From the NCBI GenBank assembly GCA_949751835.1, contig CATKHK010000002.1:186001-250000 (forward strand): a stretch of 64,000 nucleotides of DNA. The letters are read 5' to 3'. The position numbers were made by a program, and so were the translations under genes. A model generated the notes under the pieces. That model searched no databases. It saw nothing but the letters and a program-made list of their open reading frames with translations, and was not told the origin of the DNA. This document shows positions 42,922 to 53,578 of this stretch, one piece after another. Source of the stretch: Blepharisma japonicum (lineage: Eukaryota; Ciliophora; Heterotrichea; Heterotrichida; Blepharismidae). Positions within the stretch are counted from its first letter, which is position 1. Every line of letters starts with the position of its first letter.

Positions 42922-43268
42922 TAATAATGGCGAAATAAGTTGATGAAATGTTTAAGCTATCTTATTGAAATAAAATAAGATTTAATAATTTTCAATTATA
43001 ATTATATATTAATAAGATTAAAATTTATCACAAGATTCATGAAAATTTTATGATAAAACTGATCTTTAATACTAATAATATCTTCCTGAAAGTAGACAAC
43101 TAAATATATAATTTTAAAGCTCTATTGTTTAAAATAAAGAATATAATAACAAACATTGCAGCATTTTATTTAAAGCTACCTTAAGTCTTAGCAAGATCAA
43201 AATCAATTTATATGATCACTGTAGGTTTGACTAAAAATTCCCTATATGTTACCTAAATTTAAATAAAA
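42922..43268. other. Intergenic, no gene seen
   Basis: This 347-base AT-rich spacer before the GPCR-PIP kinase gene has no open frame with support. Confidence 0.55.
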
Positions 43269-45362
43269 ATGACAAAGCTTTACAAAATGTGCATCTATTC
43301 CTCTGTAGGCCTTGCTTCATTTCTTGCAGGAATAATGATTATATATGCTTATTTGAAGATTAGAGGTCTCAGAAAACATCCTGGCATGCTCATTCTTTGG
43401 CAGTGTGTAGCTCAAACTATAATAGATGGTCAATGAGCATATACGGCTTTTTATTATTGAATAACTGGAAGTGAGCCTTCAGAAATAGCTTGTCAAATTC
43501 AAGGATTAATATCACTTTATTGTTTCATTATGAGTTGAAATTATAGCTTATGCTTAAGTATAGAAGTATTATTAACAATCAGAACTCCTACAAAGAGAAA
43601 TTATTCAAAACTTGCTCCTATCTACCACTTTATTTGCAACTCTTTTGCTTTAGCAATTTTAATTGCTACCTTTGTCACTGAAGCTGCAGGTAAGTCTGCA
43701 ACTGGCTCCTGCTTTGTAAAACGAGGTACATGAGCAGGGTAAATTATATATAGGAAGCTTATGGTTGTGCCATTTGCTATATATTTCCCTTTTAGTATAT
43801 TTACAGTGATTTATTCTTGTATTGAAATTCAACGATCTAGATCTGAAAGACTAAGAAATTTCCTTTTAAAGCATTGCTTGTTTTTGGTTGTTTATACTTT
43901 ATTTTGAATTCCTATTAGCTTACATATAGAGATAACTGATGATACAGGGGATAATTTAGGCTGCTTTTTATATATTTCAATATTCTGTGCAAGTGCTTCC
44001 GGCCTAGCGATAAATACTGTGAGACTTTCAGATCCTGTTTTTATCAGATATATTAAAAGAAAGCTCGGAGGGCTTCATTTTAGACATGCTCCTGATTTAG
44101 TGACATCTATTTTAACTGATACCCAGCAAGGTGAAAGTGGAATGTCAATGGTTGAGACTACAAGGATGAGTTTTTATGAGTCCTCATATACACATGTATT
44201 TAATACTATTTTTGCAGACACTGTGCTTAATATGCTCATGGCATTTAATGTCGTGTTTAAAAAATCCATAAAAGAAATCGATAGGGTCAATTTTGAAAGA
44301 AAAGATTCGTGGAGGTAACAATTAAGCAGCATTGATTTTTATAAACAGTTTTATGTGTATGAAATTAATCCTGCCGATATTTTTAGGCTTGGGCTTGATG
44401 ATGTTATTTCAGTTCACTGTATTTATTAAGCAGTTAAAAAATTTTATTGTAAAGTCACAGAATGGGCACCTTTAGTGTTCAGAAATTTAAGATATGTAGA
44501 AGGAATAACTGATGATGACCTTTTAAGGTCATTTGATGTTGCATTGAATCTCCCAGCAATAAAAAAAAATACTGGAAATAGAGGTGGCCGAAGTTCTGCT
44601 TTTTTTTATTTTTCGTATGATAAAAAATATTTCATCAAAACTATTTCAAAGCAAGAGCAAAAAGTTTTACTAAATGTCCTTCTTCCTGAGTATCATACCC
44701 ATATAACGACTCATCCAGGCTCCCTCATAGCTCGCACACTCGGCTTTTTCTCTCTAAAAGTTGAAGGCATTCACCTCAGACTCCTCCTGATGCAAAATAT
44801 TTTTCCCATAAATTCCCATAAAATAGCTTTTGACCTAAAAGGAAGCCGACTCGACAGACAGTCCATAAAACATAGCAGAGCGATGTCCACAAAAGATTTA
44901 ATCGGAGATTGTATATATAAAGACCTAGATTTTTTACATACCCAGAAGTACGTATATCTCCCATATGATGATGCTTTATTTCTAAAGCAAAGATTATATG
45001 ATGATGTCCAGCTTTTTAGTAAGCTAAATATTATGGATTATTCATTGCTACTTGGGATCGCAGAAGACCCAGTAAAAGATTGGAGATATTTTATGAAAGC
45101 TGCATCATCTGAGTATGAAAGTGGTTATCTTATGGGGATTATTGACTATTTGCAGACTTATAATAAGGCTAAAAAATTCGAAACCTTTAGCAAAAATCTA
45201 AGAATTGGGATAAAAAAGCACGAAATTAGCTCAATCTGTAGTGAAGAGTACCGAGATCGTTTCTTAAGGTTTGTAGACTCTATAGTGTGTATGGAGCCAA
45301 ATGAAATTAAAAATAGTTTAATAAGTGAAATTACTTTTTGTTTGTGTGTGATTAATAATTAA
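43269..45362 (+). CDS. Seven-TM receptor fused to phosphatidylinositol-phosphate kinase (GPCR-PIPK)
   Basis: This is a 682-aa protein from four exons (43269-43738, 43754-44314, 44330-44418, 44434-45362) with three 15-nt introns. Residues 1-245 contain about seven hydrophobic helices, the layout of a GPCR-like module, with a Cys in the first extracellular region (IACQIQGL). Residues about 345-680 are a PIP kinase: SAFFYFSYDKKYFIKTIS, FDLKGSRLDR, the catalytic KLNIMDYSLLLGI and GIIDYLQTYNKAKKFE. This bipartite layout is known from Dictyostelium RpkA and oomycete GPCR-PIPKs. It probably links an external cue to PI(4,5)P2 synthesis. The TAA stop is followed at once by the next gene's ATG. Confidence 0.92.
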
Positions 45363-46523
45363 ATGGATTCTTCTAGTGAAGAAGAAAACAGTGAAGATGA
45401 GAAAACAGAGTTTATATCACAGACAAGACTAGATATAGATATGACTCAATCAATTCTTGGGTCAAGTCCTTTTGTGTTTATTGTATTGGACTGCTTTTAC
45501 TATATAGCAGGTGAAAAAATCACAGGAGAAGTTTTATTATATTTACCTGAATCTTGTCCTCCTGGATCACTAGTTTTTATGTCAAATGGAATAGAAGAGG
45601 TGTATCTCTATAATGATGATAATAAAGAAAAGCTAATTGAAGAAGATTGTAACGTTATTTTTGACTTAAGAGAAATTATTAAAGAATGAAGAACAATAAT
45701 ACCTGCAGGGCAATATGTATTTCCTTTTGCATTTAAGCCACCCCGCTATGCACCCTCAACTTATTATTTTGCTGGAAACGTATCGACTGATAAATATATA
45801 AAAGCAGAGGTTTCTTATAAAATCACAGCAAAACTGACAATCAATGCTCACCCAGAAAAATCATTGCAGCACGAACGAGCAATGATTTTAAGAAACAAAA
45901 ACACAAGAACTAAGCCAAATCCAATTATGGAAATTACACATATTGTGAACGGCTGCTGCTGCACCAAAAAAGGACTTACTCACTTTAAATTGAGTGTATT
46001 AGGAGATTGCCATTGTCAATCTGATGGGAAAATCAAATACAATTTGACCCCAGACAACTCAAAATGCCTTGCAAAAATCACAAGAGTAATTGGGCATGTT
46101 GTATTGGATCAAGAATTTATGATAAAATCAAAGGTGTATAGTATAAGAAAAGATTTATCGTCAGTGACTTCTTGAATAAATGTTGAGAATGGAGATATTT
46201 TAGATAAAGATTTTGAACATGTCGCTGAAATTGCTCTTCATGAAGAAATGAATACGTCGAGCAATTATTCAGTATTGATAAAATGCACACATTTTATTGA
46301 AGTCTTAGTATTTTATGAACTTGCTTGCAACAAAAAACCTGTCAGAATAAGGCTTCCGGTTCATGTAGATCCTAAGGATTCTGTATTTAAACGTGAAGAC
46401 CCAGTACTTCCAAGGCCCTGGGAGCCTGATGAAGCTCCTATAATAAATTTCATGATATCGGAGAGCAGGCAGTCAAGCTCCTACTGTGAAACAGTTGCTG
46501 ATATAAATTCTTCACCTTATTAA
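45363..46523 (+). CDS. Arrestin-like protein
   Basis: This is a 386-aa single exon with two TGA-Trp codons. Residues 30-165 match an arrestin N-terminal sandwich: FIVLDCFYYIAGEKITGEVLL, then TIIPAGQYVFPFAFKPP and AEVSYKITAKL. Residues 185-360 fit the second sandwich. The N-terminus is acidic and Ser-rich. It resembles alpha-arrestins, which bridge receptors or transporters to trafficking, more than visual arrestins; it lacks an obvious PPxY. The gene begins on the base after the stop of the GPCR-PIP kinase gene and runs in the same direction, so a functional link with that receptor is tempting. Confidence 0.78.
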
Positions 46524-46547
46524 CTATAATTTTTAATTACTATTATT

Positions 46548-47246
46548 ATGAATATAAAGTCATTCCAATTCTCAACAGAAGACGCTAAGAGAATTATCTT
46601 GGAAGCTCCTGACACAACAAGAAAGACTGCAGTAGTCCTATTTATTACATTAGGATTATTAATTGGAGCTTTGGCTCTTAGCCTATATGGGATGACCGAT
46701 TCATGGAACTGCGAGCTTGACTCGAGCAATCAAACATATAATTCTCTATGCCACGAATTGCGAAGCTATGTAGGCTGTCGAAATGTCAAAGGCCCATTAA
46801 GCGCAGAAATTATAATCAACTACAAAGGAGAAGCCAAAGCAAGTGCAACAATGGTATGCCCATGGGATAATGCTATATCGGAACTAAGAGTTTGCTTTAT
46901 ACTGGTATCAATCCTTGGCACTCTTATGGGAATTAGGAGTTTAACTACAGAAAGCAAAAAGCAAGCAGACATGGTTGTCCAAGTATCTTATATTTTTTCG
47001 TTTTTACTGCTAATGGCAAGCACGTTTGATTTATTTGCAGTAAACGATTCTGAGCTGAATAATAAAGACGTTTGCACTCTCTCAGGTACTTTTGAGTTTA
47101 AGCAGGTAGAAAGCGAGAGGCTGCAGTGTGGCTACACATTTTATTCAATGACAGGGTTTTATGGCTACCTTTGTGGATTTGGGCTGCTTATAAGTGCTTT
47201 ACAGCTGAGGACTTGGAAGAATAATTTAACTTTAGACGGCCTTTAA
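46548..47246 (+). CDS. Four-TM hypothetical membrane protein, 232 aa
   Basis: This is a single-exon protein with four hydrophobic segments at about 27-48, 118-138, 150-168 and 203-222, and a Cys-rich first loop (CELDSS, LCHELRSYVGC, VCPWD). The layout resembles tetraspan families, but no CCG motif of true tetraspanins is present. It follows the arrestin-like gene by 24 bases in the same orientation. No specific function can be given. Confidence 0.75.
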   Translation: MNIKSFQFSTEDAKRIILEAPDTTRKTAVVLFITLGLLIGALALSLYGMTDSWNCELDSSNQTYNSLCHELRSYVGCRNVKGPLSAEIIINYKGEAKASATMVCPWDNAISELRVCFILVSILGTLMGIRSLTTESKKQADMVVQVSYIFSFLLLMASTFDLFAVNDSELNNKDVCTLSGTFEFKQVESERLQCGYTFYSMTGFYGYLCGFGLLISALQLRTWKNNLTLDGL

Positions 47247-47290
47247 AAAATAATTAAAATAAGAAATTTAGACTTCGGTATATACAGATT

Positions 47291-48595
47291 TTATTTAATT
47301 TTGGATTTTATCGATCCCATAGTTTTTGATCTTCTTTTTCTCCTTATTTCAAAATCCCTTTTACTAATTGATTTTAAATCTTTTATAATTTCTTTTTTCA
47401 AAGATCCTGTCGAGTTGTTTTGGCTTTCATCTAAACGAGGGATTTCAAGGAGAGCGCTTGAATTTGATTTTAATTTTATTGATGATAGTGAAAAAAGCCT
47501 TATTCCTGGCTTTTCTGGAGATAATAGACTTGAAGCTTTTGAAGTTTTGTCTGCAGAAAAAGGCCGGGGTTTTATGACATGAATAGCTGGCTCGTGCTTG
47601 CTACAAGGAGAAGAGCATACCATGATTTTGTCATGTGAGCCGCGCTTACGAGTTCCATACGAGGATTTAATGGTTTTTCTCGAGAGCCTCTCTATAAGAA
47701 GTCCAAAAGAAGTTGGGTTTAGCTTCTTTTGGACTGAAAGCTCAGTTTTGTAGTGAATTAAATTCAAAAAATATCATTTTTCGTCAGTATCTTGTCCGAA
47801 ATCTGCTTGAAGTTCTAGGCAAATAATTTTACCATGTGCAAAGTGTCCTTTTTCTACAATATTTTTTAAAGTTTCCATCTGAGTCCTTAAAGAATCATTA
47901 ATAATAAACTCGCTTTCCGTGTAAGATGAATCTATGCTTTTCCTAACTAAAAACTTGTCCTCAATCGTATAATCTGTTTTCACAGTTTCAGGTGTCTGAA
48001 ATTTCTTGAATTTATTTCAGCCGTTTTTGTTTTCGATAAGTGGTTTTGCGAATTCTCCACAAATATCAATTTTGTTCCGTAATAATTTGCAAGATAAATA
48101 GCCCTTGGGTGGAATATAAGTAATCCTCACCTTAGAAATTTCTTTATTTGGAGAAATGATGAATCTTTGAATAAGCATCGGTTTTCCAGCTTTTATTTGT
48201 TGCCTTCAAAGGTCAAAGCTTTCTTTCGTACTCAGCAAACATTTACAAGAGTCAGCAAAGTTCCCTTTATCTGATTTTATTATGTTAACTGGAAAAGGTT
48301 CTCTTTTGAAATAGTAACATCGCTTAAAAAATCTTTGAACACTAACTAGGGATTACCTACTCGACTTTACTCCTTCAAGTCAGGATAATTGGCCGTTTTC
48401 TTTTGTGTATATCATGTGAGGTTCATTACAGCCAAATCCACTTACAATGGTTTCAGGTAGATTTAAATAGTAACTTTGAACGTTCCTTTTTAATGCTAAT
48501 AAAAGAGGTTCTATAAATTCAAGCTGGACTTTGGCATGGGTTGTTTGCTCGCTGGTTCTTCTAAGTATAAATGTATGATTCTTAAAATTTTCCAT
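47291..48595 (-). CDS. Hypothetical protein, 429 aa, with basic Ser-rich C-terminus
   Basis: Two exons (48357-48595, 47291-48341) are joined by a 15-nt intron 48342-48356. Three TGA codons are Trp. The first 290 residues look globular with alternating strands (VRITYIPPKGYLSC, KIICLELQADFG). The last 130 are basic and Ser-rich with repeated KSK/RRKRRSK patches, as in nuclear or microtubule-binding tails. No family is recognised. It is convergent with the four-TM gene, 44 bases between stops. Confidence 0.72.
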
Positions 48596-49058
48596 TATTT
48601 CTGTTTATTTATTTTTTTAAATAAAAATACCACCTACTAATGATAATTTTTTATAAAGGTAAATAAGCTTAGATTAATTTAATGAGCATTAAATTAATAA
48701 ATTATATTTAGATAGAAAAGATTTCAATGGGATTTATTTTTAAGTTTATTTGGACTTTTTTATATTTAATCCATATTATCTTCATTTATATAGGACAAAT
48801 AACCAATAAGAATATTTTTTACATAAAAATTTAATTTTGATTTTAAAGATGTTTAAGGATTCAAATCTAATCTTTTTTACATCATTAAATAATATATTAT
48901 ACAAATTAATAATGTAGACTTCTAAAAATAATTGTAAAATATTTATATTTCTTTATTTGATGGTCAGATATAATTCTAATGTTAAATAAATAAAAGCATT
49001 CAATTCACTTTTTATAAATATCATTTATAAATAGCTTCTATTTATTTTAGATTTAATT
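48596..49058. other. Intergenic, no gene seen
   Basis: This is 463 bases of extremely AT-rich DNA. No frame, repeat or tRNA is supported. Confidence 0.55.
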
Positions 49059-49757
49059 TTAAATTTTATTTAAAAGGTTTTCGCAAGAAAGATGACATAT
49101 TTCGATAGTTTTACTCAATAAATCGATTTTAGTATCCATTCATTCATAACTTCCTATAGGCTTTTCTAAATATTCCTTATTATCTTCATTTCCAATTGGT
49201 AAATTTGCTTGACCCTCTTCAATCTCAATTTTTTTAATGATGTCTTTATACGAATTTTGTTTTTCAATTATATCCTCTTCATTTGGAGGATTAGCAATAA
49301 ACGATAAATCAATAACCCTTAATGTATAATTTTCCATGATTACTCTATATTGATTTTCCAATTGCTTGTAAATTTCAATTTCACTTCTTCTTTCGAACTG
49401 AACAGGCTTTTTTTCTTTGGGATTTTCTACCATAACTCTGTCATCTGGCTTAATAAAAGTTTTAAAAGCTTTTGACCGAAAAACTTCTGGAATTTTTGTG
49501 ATTTCAGTGAAATAAGTTTGTAAGGCTTTTTGTCTTGATTCTATAAATGATAAAGAAAGCCTGCAGAAGAACTTTTTTTCTGGAAAAATAGGTAGCGGAG
49601 ATTTTATAACTTGAGATAAAGCTTCGTGGAATAATAATAAATTTGAGTAACGCCTTCGGAAATGCCAAATACCTTCATCATGATGACTAAAAACTAAAAA
49701 GGTATATTCTGTGTGATCTGAGACATCAAATTTAGTTATCTTTATAGTATGCGACAT
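49059..49757 (-). CDS. PX-domain (sorting nexin-like) protein
   Basis: This is a 232-aa protein. Residues 4-110 form a phox-homology domain: IWHFRRRYSNLLLFHEAL carries the RRYS motif that contacts PI3P, PLPIFPEKKFF is the proline-rich loop, and SRQKALQTYF is the usual C-terminal Arg-containing helix. A charged helix follows. Reading the TGA at 49140-49142 as Trp extends the protein by 27 residues to TAA at 49059. It is shorter than classical sorting nexins because there is no BAR domain, so it may be an SNX3-like endosomal adaptor. Confidence 0.85.
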
Positions 49758-49917
49758 TTGCGACCAATTTTATTATATTTTAATCTGTATGGACATTTTA
49801 ATTCCTTTTTATATTAGAAATACGATCAGCAACGAAATCTAATCATACTTTGAAATAATTTCAGAGTTTTAATCTAAAATAAAAATAATTAGTAATTGAT
49901 GATTTATTACTTATTAT

Positions 49918-50952
49918 CTAGTCTTCTTTTCTAACTTTTTCGAAGAAATAAGCTTGGATTTCATCTGGTCCAAGATGATGCATTGCAGTTTGATAGAGGG
50001 CATACTTTAAATATTCTTCATAGCTGCCAAATTTATTTGAATTTTTCCTTACTTCTTGTGCAATAAAATGAGCAAAATATTGATTGATTTGAATAGAAAG
50101 TGGACTATTATTTACATCTGCAAATGCCCAGCGGCTAATTATTAATTACTAAGGTGGTTTTTCAGGGTGAAACATTGTTGAGAAGATTGGATAATTTTTG
50201 GCTTCAGCAAGACTAATATAATGTTCTCCTTCTAAATTTTTAGAAAGCCCCAAAACATTGAAAAAATTCTTAAGAATAGGCTCAGCTGAATATAAATTAC
50301 ATTCCAAATAGCTAGGGAAAATGGCCCACTGGTGATTTTGTGCAGTCATATTCATAGTTGACATATAGTATAATATTCTTGGATCTACATCTTTGAACCA
50401 CTTCGACGTAGCCACTTTATCAGTAAAAATGATATTCGTTGTATAATTCATGCCTTTTGAGGTCTCTAGTGTACATTTATTAGTCAGAATAATTGTCAGC
50501 ATCTCCCATCCCAAGCAAGTTGTGAATAAAGGGAAATACTCTCCATTATCGTTTTTCTCAATAACTCTCTTGACTATAAACTCAGCCATTTTCATAAATT
50601 GTGTGAAACGAGGCTCCTTATTTTCTTCCCTAATAAACAATTTCGCAGATCCACCTGTAAAAAATACTCCTATATAATTTTTACCATTGATTTTAGTCAA
50701 TAAGTAGTCAATTTCTTCAAAAGTTGAGTTATATTGCAAAGGAATTACCCTCATGGCTCCGCTTTCTATATGTTTCACATAAGTAGCTCGCATGTGAGAT
50801 TCGGCATAATCTGCATAAGCATATTCAATATCATTGGGGATAGTGAGAACTCCAATCATAGGCTTTATATCTTTGAAATAAATTGGGTCTGTATACGAAT
50901 TTAAATAAAGACAACTGACCAAAGGCGCCAATAATACTCCAAGCCAAACCAT
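49918..50952 (-). CDS. GGH: Gamma-glutamyl hydrolase (class I glutamine-amidotransferase fold)
   Basis: This is a 339-aa product of two exons (50150-50952, 49918-50134) with a 15-nt intron 50135-50149 that splits a Tyr codon. The catalytic nucleophile is in TTCLGWE and the catalytic His in FHPEKPPYRW, both matching GGH. Splicing restores the C-terminal segment (RWAFADVNNSP, FAHFIAQEVRKNSNKF) that aligns with animal GGH. An N-terminal signal peptide (VWLGVLLAPLVSC) fits a lysosomal or secreted enzyme that trims folate and antifolate polyglutamates. I start at ATG 50950-50952; a GTG four codons upstream is not needed. Confidence 0.92.
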
Positions 50953-51073
50953 TTTGAATTCCACTACTTTTTATAATAGTAAAAAATATATCTTAAATTA
51001 TTATTATAATTTATTAAGAAAGTAGCCACGCTTATTTAGATGAAATTTTAGTGAAAAATGTCTGGCTATAATA

Positions 51074-51864
51074 ATGCAACAACCTATTTTTGGCTATTGG
51101 GCAATCAGAGGCTTGGCTGAACCTATTCGCATGCTTCTTGTTCATCTTGGAGTAGCTTTTGAGGATAAGCACTATACTCTTGGAGACGCTCCGGACTATG
51201 ATAGTAGTTGTTGGCTTGCTGATAAAGAAAGTCTTGGTCTTGATTTTCCTAATCTCCCTTACTTTATTGACGACCAAGTCAAAATCACTGAAAGTAATGC
51301 TATTATTACTTATATAGCTGGAAAATATAACCCAGATTATCTTGGAAGGACAATTCAAGAGCAAGCATATGTAAATATGTGCGCTGGAGTGCTTAAGGAT
51401 ATAAATCAGGCTGCTTCTAATGCATTCTATGCTTCTGATGCAACGACAAGGATTCAAATTGTTCTTGATAGCCATAGAGCTAGCTTAGGAAGAATTGCAC
51501 ACTATCTTCAAGGAAAAAGATTCCTTGTAGCAGATTAAGAATAAAATTATGATGCTTTAGAAGATGAATCCAAGGAGCATCTACTAAGGAAGAGGTTGAA
51601 CTCATGCTGAAATAGTAAGCTAGAAGACGAGCTTACTAATGCTAAAAATTTGCAGGAGATCAACCTACATGGGTCGATTTCTTCGCATTTGAATTATTTG
51701 ATAAAATTGAAGCATTTAATCCTGAGTTCTTAAGAGACATTTCTCCTATCTTCGAAACTTATAAAGGCCATGTTAGAGGTTTAGCACATATAGAAGAGTT
51801 TGTTTCAAGACCAAGATTGGCATTTAACAATAAGATGGCAGGATGGGGAAACAGCCCACTTTAA
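51074..51864 (+). CDS. Mu-class-like glutathione S-transferase 1, interrupted by 125-nt insert
   Basis: The first 457 bases (51074-51530) and the last 209 (51656-51864) together give 221 codons that align with GST2 along their whole length. Between them sits a 125-nt insertion with in-frame TAA codons at 51536-51538 and 51542-51544. As written, the protein stops at 154 aa, losing the end of the C-terminal domain. N-terminal thioredoxin fold: GYWAIRGLAEPIRML with catalytic Tyr; FPNLPYFID; ESNAI, the glutathione-binding Ser. If the insert is removed precisely, the junction reads FLVGDQPTWVDF, as in the paralogues. Whether the cell removes it is unknown; otherwise this copy is a pseudogene. Confidence 0.8.
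51531..51655 (+). mobile_element. 125-nt insertion, IES-like or degenerate element
   Basis: This is absent from the near-identical paralogue at the same codon. It is flanked by a 2-base AG direct repeat, not by TA. It cannot be a GT-AG intron in phase. It contains a perfect 9-bp hairpin (51613-51621 with 51630-51638, 8-nt loop). No terminal inverted repeats or ORF of a transposase are present. It may be an internal eliminated sequence retained in the macronucleus, or a small insertion in a pseudogene. Confidence 0.5.
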
Positions 51865-52210
51865 ATAAAAATTCTTTATAGTTACAGCATTCTATAGGAT
51901 CGTTATTCCTTTTAAATTGGCTATAAATTTCAAATTTGTGTTAAACTTTGAGAGAGTTTGTAGGAAGAAAATCTCATTTTCAGATATTTTTTGGGCTTTA
52001 TTATATATTTTAGCACTTCCTGCCTGCTCTTAACTTTCATTTCATAAAATTGTGATGGTTAGTTTTAATAGAAATATTTGTTTAAATTGAATTGATTTAT
52101 ATTATATTAAAATTTAATCCAAAAAGGTATATAATAAATGATATATTAAAGAATCTCCGGTTTAAAATTAATTCTATTCATGTCACGATTTATTAAAAAA
52201 AATTTATCTT

Positions 52211-53102
52211 AAGAAAGTAGCCACGTTTATTTAGATGAAATTTTAGTGAAAAATGTCTGGCTATAATAATGCAACAACCTATTTTTGGCTATTGGGCAAT
52301 CAGAGGCTTGGCTGAACCTATTCGCATGCTTCTTGTTCACCTTGGAGTAGCTTTTGAGGATAAGCATTATACTACAGGAGATGCTCCGGACTATGATAAG
52401 AGCGGTTGGCTTGCTGATAAAGAAAGTCTTGGTCTTGATTTTCCTAATCTCCCTTACTTTATTGACGATCAAGTCAAAATCACTGAAAGTAATGCTATTA
52501 TTACTTATATAGCTGGAAAATATAACCCAGATTATCTTGGAAGGACAATTCAAGAGCAAGCATATGTAAATATGTGCGCTGGAGTGCTTAAGGATATAAA
52601 TCATGCTGCTTCCATGGCATGCTATGCTCCTGATGCAACGACAAGGATTCAAATTGCTCTCGATAGTCATAGAGCTAACTTAGGAAGAATTGCACACTAT
52701 CTTGAAGGAAAAAGATTCCTTTTAGGAGATCAGCCTACATGGGTTGATTTCTGCGCATATGAATTATTTGAAAGAATTGAAGCATTTAATCCTGAGTTCT
52801 TAAGAGACATTTCTCCTATCTTCGAAACTTATAAAGGCCATGTTAGAGGTTTAGCACATATAGAAGAGTTTGTTTCAAGACCAAGATTGGCATTTAATAA
52901 TAAGATGGCAGGATGGGGAAACAGCCCACTTTAAATAAAAATTCTTTATAGTTACAACATTGTATAGGATCATTATTCCTTTTTAATTGGCTATAAATTT
53001 CTAATTTGTGTTAAACTTTGAGAGAGTTTACAGAAAGAAAATCTCATTTTCAGATATTTTTCGGGCTTTATTCTCTATTTTAGCACTTCCTGCCTGCTCT
53101 TA
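52211..53102. repeat. Tandem duplication unit, copy 2 (GST2 and flanks)
   Basis: Nearly identical partner of 51018-52032 without the 125-nt insert. Flank identity continues about 170 bases past the stop codon and ends abruptly near 53102. Confidence 0.85.
52269..52934 (+). CDS. Mu-class-like glutathione S-transferase 2
   Basis: This is an intact 221-aa GST. The N-terminal thioredoxin-like domain (1-82) carries GYWAIRGLAEPIRML (catalytic Tyr8), DFPNLPYFIDD and TESNAIITYIA. The helical C-terminal domain includes GDQPTWVDFCAYELFERIEA. Mu-class signatures include the GDAPDYD segment and LGLDFPNLPY. It conjugates glutathione to electrophiles in the cytosol. It is almost identical to GST1 and its flanking DNA. 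The TATAATAATG start context is shared by copies 1 and 2. Confidence 0.95.
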   Translation: MQQPIFGYWAIRGLAEPIRMLLVHLGVAFEDKHYTTGDAPDYDKSGWLADKESLGLDFPNLPYFIDDQVKITESNAIITYIAGKYNPDYLGRTIQEQAYVNMCAGVLKDINHAASMACYAPDATTRIQIALDSHRANLGRIAHYLEGKRFLLGDQPTWVDFCAYELFERIEAFNPEFLRDISPIFETYKGHVRGLAHIEEFVSRPRLAFNNKMAGWGNSPL

Positions 53103-53578
53103 GCTATTATTCTACTTGCCCTAGGAAAAACTTTCCAGATACATATTCTTCCTTAAGATTCCTGTAAATTATGTTATATAGTCTGCAAAACTTAAATGGA
53201 GGTCCCTTTGCCATACCATGTTAATGCATGCTTTGAAAGAGTAATTATCCAAAAGTAAAATAGGAAATTATTTTAATTCATAAATTGAGGGCTAGAGACT
53301 ATAAAACAATTTTTTTGTGCGGCACTATATGCATGCTCTTATTAGCTGTATAATATAAATTATATATTCAAAAAATACAGATCTATTCATGATATGTTTA
53401 TAAAAGTGTTAAAGATTTAAATAATAAAACACCTCTTTTTCCCAGTTTACATAACAACAATTTTTTGATAAAAATGTGGCTCAACTTTATAATTATCACA
53501 TGAATTTATATGAAAATTTTTAAAGCTAATTTATTTACTTGTTGATTTTATTCATCTTAGCAATGCCTACTATAATAA
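53103..53578. other. Intergenic within GST array
   Basis: These 476 AT-rich bases between GST2 and GST3 show no gene and no further copy of the duplicated unit. Confidence 0.55.

Larger units (their letters stand above)
51018..52032. repeat. Tandem duplication unit, copy 1 (GST1 and flanks)
   Basis: From AAGAAAGTAGCCACG at 51018 through the GST coding region to TGCCTGCTCTTA near 52032, this segment is nearly identical to 52211-53102, including about 55 bases upstream and 170 bases downstream of the gene. The main difference is the 125-nt insertion at 51531-51655. This indicates a recent segmental duplication. Confidence 0.85.

Noticed and set aside
45330-45400. Intron joining GPCR-PIPK and arrestin-like genes into one protein
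   Set aside because: No GT-AG of 15-18 nt spans the stop/start; the smallest candidate is 29 nt and does not fit the intron pattern.
51548-51613. C/D-box snoRNA within the GST1 insertion
   Set aside because: A near C box (ATGATGC) and a CTGA exist, but the terminal stem is missing.
51528-51645. GST1 insertion as a TA-bounded IES
   Set aside because: Excision between TA dinucleotides leaves extra bases and does not restore the paralogue sequence; only an AG-bounded cut does.
51527-51655. GST1 insertion as a normal GT-AG intron
   Set aside because: The GT at 51527 and AG at 51655 remove four coding bases too many and leave the GST frame out of phase; it also ignores the 15-nt, A10 rule.
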